A stretch of DNA of 17,638 bases from an uncultured Oscillospiraceae bacterium (GTDB lineage Bacteria > Bacillota > Clostridia > Oscillospirales > Acutalibacteraceae): the NCBI GenBank assembly GCA_910587835.1, contig CAJUNQ010000047.1:1-17638 (forward strand), written 5' to 3'. Below the pieces are notes generated by a model. That model was not told the origin of the DNA and made no database searches. It saw only the letters and a program-made list of their open reading frames with translations. Position numbers and translations under genes: made by a program. This document shows positions 7,738 through 14,923 of this stretch, piece after piece. How positions within the stretch are numbered: position 1 is the stretch's first letter; the number at the start of each line of letters is the position of its first letter.

Positions 7738-8151
7738 ATGACGCAAAAGCAGTACAAGACCTTTACGCTTTGGCTGCTCATTCTCACAGCGGCGGCGCTG
7801 GTGCTTACCGCAGCGATGCTCTCGCTGAAGCGCACGGCCTCAGCCGCCCGCAGCACCCCGGCCTATGCCCCGGAAGAACCTGGTATGGCTTATTATACCC
7901 CAAACCCGGCTCTAAGTCAAGAAAACCCCAAAGCTGGGGAAAATACCGGCTCGGCTGAAGAGGGGGGGCCGTATGTAGTGGGGCTTTACCAGGGGAAGCT
8001 GGGGGTCTTTCCCCAGGGCGGCGCCGAGCCGGTGCTCACTGCCGACGTGCCGGTGTATCTGCTGCCTGAGGAGGACCTGACCCTGCTGAAAAAGGGCATT
8101 CCCGCCCAGACCCTCAGCGAAGCCCGGAAAATTCTGGAGGACTACCACTGA
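7738..8151 (+). CDS. Membrane-anchored protein with a BofC C-terminal-like domain
   Basis: This 137-residue protein begins with a short basic-aromatic segment and one hydrophobic helix (about residues 9-29, LWLLILTAAALVLTAAML). A variable proline-rich linker follows, then a compact domain from about 78 to the end (YVVGLYQGKLGVFPQG, LPEEDLTLLKKGI, ARKILEDYH). That last pattern matches what is known of the BofC C-terminal domain, which in Bacillus subtilis takes part in signalling to pro-sigma-K processing. Here the N-terminal BofC domain is absent, so the function may differ. The ATG at 7738 has GAGGTGG five bases upstream. It diverges from the PBP gene and converges on the spore protein gene. 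Confidence 0.75.
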   Translation: MTQKQYKTFTLWLLILTAAALVLTAAMLSLKRTASAARSTPAYAPEEPGMAYYTPNPALSQENPKAGENTGSAEEGGPYVVGLYQGKLGVFPQGGAEPVLTADVPVYLLPEEDLTLLKKGIPAQTLSEARKILEDYH

Positions 8152-8171
8152 GAAGACAGCCCCGAACAGAG

Positions 8172-8209
8172 AAGGAACGCTCTGCCGCATCCCCGGCAGA
8201 GCGTTCCTT
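8172..8209. terminator. Bidirectional hairpin between convergent genes
   Basis: A perfect 16-bp stem (8172-8187 with 8194-8209) with a 6-base loop lies between the BofC-like stop and the spore protein stop. Neither side has a clear U-tract, so it may act as a transcript-end stabiliser as much as a terminator. It serves both converging transcripts by position. Confidence 0.65.
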
Positions 8210-8223
8210 GTGGAGGCCGTTGC

Positions 8224-8415
8224 TTACTTCAGGCCCTTCTCGTAGCTCTCGATCATCTTCTTGACCATCTGGCCGCCCACAGAGCCAGCCTGACGGGCGG
8301 TGATGTCGCCGTTGTAGCCCTGCTTCAGATTCACGCCTACCTCAGAAGCGGCCTGCATCTTGAACTGCTCCATGGCTTCCTTGGCCTCGGGGACCATAAC
8401 AGAATTGTTCTTCAT
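8224..8415 (-). CDS. Alpha/beta-type small acid-soluble spore protein
   Basis: This 63-residue protein binds and protects DNA in the dormant spore and is degraded at germination. It has the family core: PEAKEAMEQFKMQAASEVGV with the germination-protease site (ASEVGV), then GYNGDITARQAGSVGGQMVK, matching the second conserved helix (GSVGGxMxKKMIE). ATG at 8415 is chosen because GGAG lies 9 bases upstream and the conserved family sequence starts nearby; the upstream in-frame extension to 8526 has no Shine-Dalgarno. Late forespore (sigma-G) expression is expected from the family. It is good evidence that the host makes spores. Confidence 0.95.
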   Translation of the reverse strand: MKNNSVMVPEAKEAMEQFKMQAASEVGVNLKQGYNGDITARQAGSVGGQMVKKMIESYEKGLK

Positions 8416-8474
8416 GATTCTCGTCTCCTTCAAAAATGTTTTTTTCGCGTTTGCATTACCTATTGTGACACAGC

Positions 8475-8500
8475 GGCCGGGGTTTATGATTGTTAATTTT
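8475..8500 (-). promoter_or_regulatory. Possible forespore-type promoter of the spore protein gene
   Basis: About 60-85 bases upstream of the start, the minus strand reads GCATG and, 14 bases later, CATAAAC. These resemble the sigma-G -35 (GHATR) and -10 (CATNHTA), but the spacing is shorter than the usual 17-18 bases. The call rests mainly on position and the gene's family. Confidence 0.25.
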
Positions 8501-8618
8501 TGCATGCCATGGGGCCTGTCTGACATAAATTTAGGATAATAGGAACATGCGCGCCCCTTGTGCGGCGGCGTATATTTTTGGCCGCTGCCTGGCCTTGTCT
8601 CGATTTTATCATTCGCTC

Positions 8619-8786
8619 AGGGCTTATTTGATTATAGAGGGAATGCTGGGCTTTTGACCAGAAGCGGCCGGATGCAAGGGGAAGATCCGCTGTCGTTTGC
8701 TGACAATCTCGCGATTGATGTGATTTTTAGCGCAGAAGATGGCCGCTTCTGTGCAAAAGGGCGGCGCTTATTTTCAAACAAGCCTT
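8619..8786. repeat. Structured dispersed repeat, copy 2 (apparently complete)
   Basis: This is a long imperfect hairpin. Outer arms (8620-8636 GGGCTTATTTGATTATA-like with 8768-8785) pair at most positions. Inner arms (8651-8669 CTTTTGACCAGAAGCGGCC with 8741-8759) pair at 17 of 19 positions. The centre has CAATC/GATTG (8704-8708 with 8713-8717, loop TCGC). A short alternative stem CAGAAG/CTTCTG (8733-8738 with 8746-8751) competes with the inner arms. Copy 1 at the window start shares the layout and many blocks but has different arm bases that still pair. No coding capacity is evident. Confidence 0.6.
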
Positions 8787-8996
8787 GATATTCTGCCCGG
8801 CAAAATCAAAAGGTCAGACCGTGCCGCACTGCAAACCAGCGTTTTGGGGCAAATCCGGCCTGCGGACAAGCCGCCCCGGCAACCACCTCTATAATCAACC
8901 AGGACGGACCGGCAGAACATGCCCGCAGTCAAAAAGAAATTCAGACCCTGACTCAGCCGGTGCGCCGCATTTTAGCCTCACAATCATTAAGAAAGC
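8787..8996. other. Gene-free stretch with nothing recognised
   Basis: Between the structured repeat and the terminator of the glycan operon, I see no convincing ORF with a ribosome site, no RNA gene and no strong hairpin. Together with 8416-8618 it makes a gene-free region of about 680 bp between the spore protein gene and the DUF4091 gene; only the repeat and the terminator explain part of it. Confidence 0.5.
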
Positions 8997-9033
8997 AAAA
9001 GCCGGAGCCGCTTTCACAGTGGCTCTGGCTTTT
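8997..9033 (-). terminator. Terminator of the DUF5054-DUF4091 operon
   Basis: The arms AAAAGCCGGAGCC and GGCTCTGGCTTTT form a 13-bp stem with one G-T pair and an 11-base loop. On the minus strand it is followed by a T-rich run (CTTTTGCTTTCTT). It sits about 65 bp after the DUF4091 stop. Confidence 0.75.
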
Positions 9034-9099
9034 CTTAAAATATTCACGCGCCGCGCCGGGGCCGTCTCCTGTCAGAAGCTGGGGTCACCGGCAGCGTTC

Positions 9100-10734
9100 T
9101 CATTTTTTGCTGTTCAGCGCTGCCTCTATGGCGCTGTGCACCCGTTGGCGCAGCTCCAACAGATAGGCCTCCTCCTGGGGGAAGCGGTCAAAGGCCAGGT
9201 CCTCCTTCAGGCAGGCCAGGGCCCGGTCACGGCCTGCCAGCTGTTCCAGCGCCAGCAGGGCGCAATAGTCTGACATGGCCTCGTCCATGAGCATCAGGCG
9301 GATGGAGGCCTCCGGCTTTCCATCCGGCCCCGGATACACCAGGAAGGGGTCCCCTGAGGGGAAAGCGGCGTCTGAGTCCGTGGTCTGGTAGGGGTCGATG
9401 GGGCGGATGGAATACTGGGAGTTGTAGAAGTTGTAGCCCCAGTGGAGGAAGCCGTCCAGCTGATATTGGTACAGCAGGGGGCCCAAGATCCGGGTGCGGC
9501 TGCCCGGCTGTACAATAAACCGGTTGGGCACGTCCACACATTGGGCCGTGCAGTAGTAGCCCCACAGATATTCAGGCCGGTCCTGCAAAAACGGCTGGAT
9601 ATGGTCCAGGGCGCATACCGGCTGCTGAACCAGTCCCTCCTTGTAAAAGGCGTGGTCTGAGAGAGCGTCCATCATGCGGCAGCCGGCAAGCTCCTCCTTC
9701 ACTGACTCCCAGGCCCGGCGGTAGGTGCCGATCTGCTCCATAGAGGGCTCGTCGGAGATGTGGAAATAGGTTTTTTCCAGCACATCCAGGCTCCGCAGCT
9801 CCTCCTTCAGCTCCCGCAGAAACTGCCGGAGGAAGCCGCCGTACTCCTCGCCTCCCCCGTCGGTGTCCCAGCCGAACAGCTGGCAATACGTCCCGTCCAC
9901 TGTGGCCATGACCTTGGGCGCGGCCACAGCCCCCCACTGGCTGAACAGGTGGGAGATCTCCAGATACTCCATGCCGCAGTCCAGGGCCATTTTCACCCAG
10001 CGGCGAAGCTTCTCAAAGCCAAAGCTATACTTCCCGCCGGAGACAGCCACGTCCACCAGCTGCACGGTGCGGCGTTCGCCGCCAACGGCCGTGTCCAGGG
10101 GCGGGGTGAACACCGGAGTGAGCAGCATGTTGCACTTGTGCTGGGCGGCGGTCTTCACAAACTCTGCCACAATTCTCCAATATTCCTCCGAGAAGACCTC
10201 TGTCTGGTAGTAATTGGCCAGGCAGTCGCTGTGGAACCACTCGGTATGGGGGATGGGCAGCTTGGGCAGGTCCAGGTCCAGCACCTGGCAGGCCAGCTGG
10301 ACCTGGCACAGCTCCTCCCCCTCCCGCAGAAGGGTCAGGCTGAGGCTGTGCCCGCCGGGCGCGGCCCCCCGCAGGTCCAGGTCCACCCAAAGGCTCCGCC
10401 ACTGGCCAGAGACCAGAGGCAGGCCCTGGGGGCTCAGGTCTCGCAGCAGGTCCGGGTACAGGCCCGGGACGGTGGCCAGATACCCCGGGTCTCGCCGGGG
10501 ATGGCAGGGGTAGGCGCAGGGCACCAGCTCCACAGAGCGCAGCCTGATGGGCAGGGAACACTCTGCCTGGACCTGGGCATAGCTCTTGCTCCAATCCTCC
10601 CAGTAATAGGCCAGCTGAAAGGAGACCGTCTCTCCCCGCAAGCCGGCCAGCGTGGGCTGGCTCAGGGCAGGCTGGGGCTCCCGGTCGGCCAGCACCTTGC
10701 ACATAGACGATACAAGCTTATACTCAAATTTCAT
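9100..10734 (-). CDS. DUF4091 (GH123-like) probable glycoside hydrolase
   Basis: This 544-residue protein has no signal peptide. It has an N-terminal beta-rich domain (to about 155), a TIM-barrel-like middle with FHISDEPS (adjacent D328 and E329, in the position of the Asp-Glu catalytic pair known from GH123), and a C-terminal DUF4091 domain with the FPSGDPFLVYPGPDG motif (about 466-480). GH123 enzymes release N-acetyl-beta-galactosamine; whether this one does is not established. The ATG at 10734 has GAGGG 7 bases upstream and lies 24 bp after the DUF5054 stop, so the two form an operon. No transporter or regulator gene adjoins them. Confidence 0.85.
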   Translation of the reverse strand: MKFEYKLVSSMCKVLADREPQPALSQPTLAGLRGETVSFQLAYYWEDWSKSYAQVQAECSLPIRLRSVELVPCAYPCHPRRDPGYLATVPGLYPDLLRDLSPQGLPLVSGQWRSLWVDLDLRGAAPGGHSLSLTLLREGEELCQVQLACQVLDLDLPKLPIPHTEWFHSDCLANYYQTEVFSEEYWRIVAEFVKTAAQHKCNMLLTPVFTPPLDTAVGGERRTVQLVDVAVSGGKYSFGFEKLRRWVKMALDCGMEYLEISHLFSQWGAVAAPKVMATVDGTYCQLFGWDTDGGGEEYGGFLRQFLRELKEELRSLDVLEKTYFHISDEPSMEQIGTYRRAWESVKEELAGCRMMDALSDHAFYKEGLVQQPVCALDHIQPFLQDRPEYLWGYYCTAQCVDVPNRFIVQPGSRTRILGPLLYQYQLDGFLHWGYNFYNSQYSIRPIDPYQTTDSDAAFPSGDPFLVYPGPDGKPEASIRLMLMDEAMSDYCALLALEQLAGRDRALACLKEDLAFDRFPQEEAYLLELRQRVHSAIEAALNSKK

Positions 10735-10758
10735 AACAATTCCCTCATTCCTGTTGAC

Positions 10759-12771
10759 TCAGTGCAGCGTGACCGTAAACCGGAACCGGGCGTTTTCCCC
10801 ATACCACAGGGGGAAGTTGGTGCCCCAGCGGTTGTTGCACAGCAGATACCACATGCCCTCTGCCGGGTCGCCGTAGCTCTCGTTTTCGTCGTAGAGATGC
10901 CGCCCGCCTACCGAAATCAGGGGCGCGTGCAGGCTCTCCACAGTTCCCTTCGGGCACTGGACCTGGAGGGACCCGTGAAGCTTCCGGTTGCCCCCCTCCT
11001 GCACAGCGTAGGGGTCCACCGGCAGGTCCAGCTTGGTCAGGCTGACCTTCTCTCCCGGCTGGCAGTCCAGGTCAAAGCCGAAGAACAGTCCCTCGGGCAA
11101 GCGGCTGGCGTCCTTCTGGAACCACTGCAGCTCTACCTCGATGCGCTCCCCGAAGGTGTAGGTTGCCACTGCCTGCCGGGGCGCGCCAAAGCGTTCTCCG
11201 GCAGCCTCCTCCGCGGCCAGCCACAGGCGCAGCTGGTCCCCTTGCTGCTCTGCCTGGCTTACTTTATAATAGAAAGCAGCGTCGTCCAGGTCCTTTACCT
11301 TGTCCAGACCGGGCTTGGCAAAGTCCCCCTCAGCCCATACCCGGGTGTACTTCAGGTTGCGGTTGTAGGCCTCCAAATTGTCGAACACGGTTTTGGCGCT
11401 GTAGACCTCATAGACCAGCTGTCCCAGCCGCACATGGCCATAGGTCTTGCCGCCGCGGCTGATTACCCGCACCTCGCCGGTCTGGTCAACCGAGACCTGC
11501 CAGCCGTTGACCGTAAACTCCCGTTGGCTGGTGGGGGCCGTGCAGGCCGGGGGGCTCTGGGGCCGCAGGGCTTCCAGACGTGTCCGGGCCTCCTGCTGCC
11601 AGGGCTGGGGCAGGGCGTTTACTGCGTCCTCTACATACTGGCGCTGCTCCTCCCAGGAGGACTCCATCTTCTCATAGGAGCAGAGCCCGGCCACAAAGGT
11701 GGGCTCGTGGTGCAGGGTGAACTCCCGCAGCTCCTCTCCGGCGGGCATTACGTCCTCAGGGGTGATGTGATCCCGCTCCCGGGCAGCGTAGAAGTCTGCC
11801 TTCTCCCAGTTCCGCCAGTCCGAGAGCCAACGCTTCACATCCCGGCCCCAGCTGTGCTCGCACACCAGCAGCAGCCCCCGGCAGAACTGCCGCCAGGCCG
11901 GAGAGCCTGCCGCTGCCGGGTCCTCGGCCTCCCACTGGTCCCGCAGGCGCAACAGCTCGCAGTAGGCGGCAGTCTTGTAGGGGTCGGTGGCAATGCCGTG
12001 AATCCAGGTGTCTCCCAGCTCCTGGGCCACCACGGGCAGCTCCTCCCTGTGGGCCAGCACCACCTGGGCAAACTCGTCCATGGTGCCTGAGACAATCTCC
12101 GCCCCGGGGTACTTCTCCCGCAGCCGGGCCAGCTCGGCGGTGACGCTCTCCGGAGAGGGCGGGCCGCTGTTGTCCGGGGTGTGGGCGAACTCCAAGGCCA
12201 CCCCGCCGCAGGAGCTGGAAGCGCCGTAAAGGGCGGCGTAGTCCAGAATAACCTCGTCTTCCCCATAGCGCAGGCGGCACAGAGGAGGCAGCTTCACCAT
12301 TTTGGAGGAGCCGTTGATGCCAATATGCAGGTACTTGATGTCGGCCTTCACCAGATGAGGGACCATAGCGTGGGTGTGGCTGGGCACGTCGGTCATTTTG
12401 GCGGCAATCGTGTGCCGGCCAAATCGGGCGTCCAGCCTTTGAGAGATGCTCAGCCCATAGTCGAACAGCTTGCCGTCCATCAGCTCGGTGTGGGTGGTCA
12501 GGGGCAGGCCGTGCCAGGCGATGATTCCATCGGCAATGGCCTGCTCCAACAGGGCCGGGTCTTTGCCCTGTTCCAGGTAGAGCTCAATAAGGAAGGAGCC
12601 CACTGTCCAGACAAAATTCTTTTCGCCGTTCTGGTTGACAGCCCGGGCGGTGGCAATGGCCCCGGGGATGAAGGTGTTCAGATACCGGTCCAGCACAGCG
12701 GCGGCGGAGTCTGTAAAGCCGATGTCCAGGTGGGTCTTGTGCACCACGATCACTTTTTTGATGTTGTCCAT
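10759..12771 (-). CDS. DUF5054 family protein, GH38-like probable glycosidase
   Basis: This 670-residue cytoplasmic protein begins MDNIKKVIVVHKTHLDIGFT. The HLDIGF segment (H14, D16) corresponds to the HxD zinc-binding motif of GH38 alpha-mannosidases, and other histidine/aspartate-rich blocks follow (KMTDVPSHTHAMVPHL, GDTWIHGIATDP, FTLHHEPTF). The C-terminal half is beta-rich, as in the mannosidase superfamily. The family is named DUF5054; the substrate is unknown. ATG at 12771 is chosen: AGGAG lies 7 bases upstream and the family sequence begins there; the frame is open far upstream without a ribosome site. It is first in a two-gene operon with the DUF4091 gene. Confidence 0.85.
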   Translation of the reverse strand: MDNIKKVIVVHKTHLDIGFTDSAAAVLDRYLNTFIPGAIATARAVNQNGEKNFVWTVGSFLIELYLEQGKDPALLEQAIADGIIAWHGLPLTTHTELMDGKLFDYGLSISQRLDARFGRHTIAAKMTDVPSHTHAMVPHLVKADIKYLHIGINGSSKMVKLPPLCRLRYGEDEVILDYAALYGASSSCGGVALEFAHTPDNSGPPSPESVTAELARLREKYPGAEIVSGTMDEFAQVVLAHREELPVVAQELGDTWIHGIATDPYKTAAYCELLRLRDQWEAEDPAAAGSPAWRQFCRGLLLVCEHSWGRDVKRWLSDWRNWEKADFYAARERDHITPEDVMPAGEELREFTLHHEPTFVAGLCSYEKMESSWEEQRQYVEDAVNALPQPWQQEARTRLEALRPQSPPACTAPTSQREFTVNGWQVSVDQTGEVRVISRGGKTYGHVRLGQLVYEVYSAKTVFDNLEAYNRNLKYTRVWAEGDFAKPGLDKVKDLDDAAFYYKVSQAEQQGDQLRLWLAAEEAAGERFGAPRQAVATYTFGERIEVELQWFQKDASRLPEGLFFGFDLDCQPGEKVSLTKLDLPVDPYAVQEGGNRKLHGSLQVQCPKGTVESLHAPLISVGGRHLYDENESYGDPAEGMWYLLCNNRWGTNFPLWYGENARFRFTVTLH

Positions 12772-12870
12772 AATTCTTCTCCTGAAATGTTTTTGCCGCA
12801 GAGTTCCCCTGAAAGCAGGCGGCGCGGCCTTTGGCCCAAGAGCGCAGGGGCATAGTGCCTGTTGGGGGAC

Positions 12871-12938
12871 ATTATAACACAGCCTCTCAGAAAAATGAAT
12901 GGGGAAAATCACTTTTCCAAAAATATTTTTCCCAGCCT
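12871..12938 (-). promoter_or_regulatory. Probable promoter and possible operator of the DUF5054 operon
   Basis: On the minus strand TATAAT (12871-12876) is preceded by TGT, an extended -10, about 100 bp before the start codon. No good -35 is seen. Just upstream, at 12900-12937, AT-rich dyads occur (GGGGAAAATCACTTTTCC and an AAAAATATTTTT palindrome) in an otherwise GC-rich context, in the position of an activator or repressor site. Confidence 0.4.
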
Positions 12939-12939
12939 C

Positions 12940-13140
12940 TACCGGGGAACCAGACGGCAGTGAAAAATCCGGGAATGCAGGTCGCAGCAGCGGAAGCATC
13001 CCCCGGCCTCCCACAGGCGCACAGCCGGAAAAACGCCCTCTGTCCAGTGCGTTCCGGCTGCTTGACAGGCAGGGGCAAGCGGAAGAAAATAGGGCGGCAG
13101 TCAGGCCCCGAAAAAAAATAAAGTTTTTTTGCAAAAAAGG
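12940..13140. other. Gene-free stretch upstream of the glycan operon
   Basis: No credible gene is seen. The last 40 bases contain dense A and T runs (around 13111-13140). The start of the DUF5054 ORF's untranslated open frame passes through here, but without a start site or family sequence. Confidence 0.5.
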
Positions 13141-13141
13141 C

Positions 13142-13170
13142 TTGCAAAATGAAAAGAGATGTGGTATTAT
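13142..13170 (+). promoter_or_regulatory. Candidate promoter leading into the tRNA region
   Basis: TTGCAA (13142-13147), a 17-base spacer and TATTAT (13165-13170) point rightward towards the tRNA relic and the tRNA-Ala gene. The relic lies about 130 bp downstream. An overlapping TATAAT at 13168-13173 gives a 20-base spacer. Confidence 0.45.
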
Positions 13171-13244
13171 AATCAAGCACCGAGGGTAACACCTCAAAGA
13201 GACTGCAAAGGGTATTAAGTTGTTAGTGTTTGGTGTGTATCTGT

Positions 13245-13319
13245 AAAATTGAACAAAGTGTATTCCGATAAATAATATCATTATGTGATGAAAAACTCGG
13301 GGTATAGCTCAGCTGGGAG
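13245..13319 (+). repeat. Direct repeat, copy A: tRNA leader plus 5' half of tRNA
   Basis: This stretch matches 13386-13462 with about six substitutions and a few missing G/A bases. It covers the AT-rich leader (AAAATTGAACAAAGTG to GATGAAAAACTC) and the first about 22 bases of tRNA-Ala. The similarity ends abruptly in the D-arm. Confidence 0.85.
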
Positions 13320-13385
13320 CCTGAGAAGTTAAATATATGCCCCCACTGAGAGCACCAAATCTTCATTATTCCGCTTATATTGACC

Positions 13386-13386
<1 letters not shown>
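13299..13386 (+). pseudogene. Degenerate tRNA-Ala copy
   Basis: It begins GGGGTATAGCTCAGCTGGGAG like the functional tRNA downstream, then loses resemblance through the anticodon region. It regains a weak match at the end (CCGCTTATATTGACCA against CCGCTTATCTCCACCA). No anticodon stem or TTCGATC T-loop can be formed, so it is not a working tRNA. Confidence 0.65.
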
Positions 13387-13515
<129 letters not shown>

Positions 13516-13528
13516 AAGAGTACACAGG

Positions 13529-13575
13529 AAAAACCGCATGGCAGGGCCATTTATGGCTTATGTAGTGCGGTTTTT
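13529..13575. terminator. Bidirectional terminator between tRNA-Ala and the integrase gene
   Basis: A 10-bp stem AAAAACCGCA/TGCGGTTTTT (13529-13538 with 13566-13575) encloses a second short stem (GCCAT/ATGGC). The T-run on the plus strand ends tRNA transcription. The matching T-run on the minus strand serves the integrase transcript, whose stop is at 13640. Confidence 0.75.
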
Positions 13576-13639
13576 CTGTTGTCATAAATCAGTAAAACCG
13601 CAATTCCGAACATTTTTCCGAACAAGGTAGAGAGCTTTG

Positions 13640-14794
13640 TCAAGCCGTCAAGAAATCTCCCAAAATCTCATCCATCGCGGCAGAGGTTTTCGCACCGCTC
13701 TGTAGTTCCTCGTGGATATAAACCTTGGAAGTTATAGGGGAATTGTAATCGTGCCCCAGAAAAGCCTGTATCTGCTTGAGGGGTACCCCGTGGTCAGCCA
13801 GCATCGACCCAGCAAAATGCCTTAAGTCATGAAAGCGTATGGCGGTATCAATTCCATTCTTTTTAATCAAGGTCTTGAACCTGTTATAAACACCGTCAGG
13901 CCGGAGAAATTTCCCGTCTGGTCTTGCCACTACTTTGTCCATGGGAAGACCGGCTGCTTTTTGCTGCGCATATAGTCCTCTGAAATAGGCCGCTGTGCTG
14001 GGGATAAGCACCAAAACACGGTTGCTTCTTTTTGTTTTCGTGCTGTCCATGTCCAGCAGGACATTGCCGTTTTGCGTGACCGTATGTTGGATGTGCATGG
14101 TGCCCTGTTCCAAATCTATGTCGCACCAGCGCAGGCCACAGACCTCTGAACGCCGTAGGCCATAGCACAGGCCCAGGATAATAGCAGCCCTCATAGGTTC
14201 CTCTATAGCCCTTGCCATGACAAGGATTTTCTTGACTTCGTCTTTGTTATATGGGTACCCTTCAAATCTTTCTTCCCTGGGCCATTTGAGCAAGTCCACT
14301 GGATTGGAAGGTATCACGCCATCCCGCCTAGCATCCTCTAGAGCCCCATTTACGACCACATTGTACTTTTTTACACTGGCTACCTTATGAGTCTTGAAAA
14401 GGCCCTCGTAGTAACTTTGCAGGACACGCCAAGTTAGGTCTTGCACCGGAATATCCCCCAATGCTGGCAGGATGTGAATTTGTGCATAACTCCAATAGGT
14501 TGCAACCGTGTTTCTCCTGCCGGTAACTTCCATGTTGTGAAGCCATCCTTCCACATAGTAGCGGAGCGTAGTGTCATGGTTTGGCAAGACCCGGTTTGCT
14601 TCCTTCTCCCACTCAGCGAGAATTTCAGCCATAACCTGTAGGGCTTTGCGCTTGGTGTTATCCTTCACCTTGTAGCCTGTGCTTTTAGACTTATTTCTCA
14701 CTTTGCCCGTGATGGGGTTAGTTACCCGCCCCCGCACTGTCCACGTGCCTTTATCATCAACTAAAGTGCCAGAAACTGTATTTTTGCTTGCCAT
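13640..14794 (-). CDS. int: Tyrosine recombinase, integrase of the mobile element
   Basis: This 384-residue site-specific recombinase integrates and excises the element at the tRNA-Ala 3' end. It has an N-terminal DNA-binding region (GTLVDDKGTWTVRGRVTNPI), a core-binding SAM-like domain (about 75-170), and a catalytic domain with Arg in YGLRRSEVCGL, Lys in STKTKRSNR, HDLRH, the LGH box and the nucleophile Tyr in SKVYIH. It resembles integrases of Firmicutes ICEs and prophages. The ATG at 14794 is chosen for AAGGAG 7 bases upstream; the frame is open to 14866 but without a ribosome site. No excisionase gene is seen next to it. Base composition is visibly lower in GC than the chromosomal genes to the left. 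Confidence 0.95.
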   Translation of the reverse strand: MASKNTVSGTLVDDKGTWTVRGRVTNPITGKVRNKSKSTGYKVKDNTKRKALQVMAEILAEWEKEANRVLPNHDTTLRYYVEGWLHNMEVTGRRNTVATYWSYAQIHILPALGDIPVQDLTWRVLQSYYEGLFKTHKVASVKKYNVVVNGALEDARRDGVIPSNPVDLLKWPREERFEGYPYNKDEVKKILVMARAIEEPMRAAIILGLCYGLRRSEVCGLRWCDIDLEQGTMHIQHTVTQNGNVLLDMDSTKTKRSNRVLVLIPSTAAYFRGLYAQQKAAGLPMDKVVARPDGKFLRPDGVYNRFKTLIKKNGIDTAIRFHDLRHFAGSMLADHGVPLKQIQAFLGHDYNSPITSKVYIHEELQSGAKTSAAMDEILGDFLTA

Positions 14795-14829
14795 GTGTTT
14801 ACTCCTTTCGTCAGCAAGCAAGATTATCA

Positions 14830-14885
14830 CCGCACTCATTATAAATGGTTTTGGGGGCTTGCGCAAGCCCCCAATTTAAGTGCGG
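14830..14885. repeat. Nested palindromes upstream of int
   Basis: A perfect 24-bp palindrome (14851-14874, half-site TTGGGGGCTTGC) is flanked by a further inverted repeat CCGCACT (14830-14836) with AGTGCGG (14879-14885). It lies in the 129-bp gap between rep and int. It could be an operator, a recombinase accessory site or the rep transcript terminator; there is no clear U-tract for the last. Confidence 0.6.
14838..14866 (-). promoter_or_regulatory. Probable integrase promoter
   Basis: On the minus strand TTGCGC (14861-14866), exactly 17 bases, then a perfect TATAAT (14838-14843), 44 bases before the int start. The -35 lies in the centre of the palindrome at 14851-14874, which suggests regulation of integrase transcription. 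Confidence 0.6.
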
Positions 14886-14923
14886 CGGTAGTTTTGCTGT
14901 CCGACTATTTTGAAATATTCACA

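Noticed and set aside
5644..8151. Very long plus-strand open frame ending with the BofC-like protein
   Set aside because: It lies antisense to the PBP gene and is open because of GC-rich codon bias. Only the part from ATG 7738, which has a ribosome site and a recognisable membrane anchor and domain, is credible.
9760..12090. 776-codon plus-strand open frame
   Set aside because: It is antisense to the DUF4091 and DUF5054 genes, with low-complexity His/Gln/Leu/Gly-rich translation and no family motifs: a shadow of GC-rich coding.
12772..13281. N-terminal extension of the DUF5054 protein
   Set aside because: The frame is open, but the translation is not protein-like and there is no ribosome site upstream. 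A strong one precedes ATG 12771, where family sequence begins.
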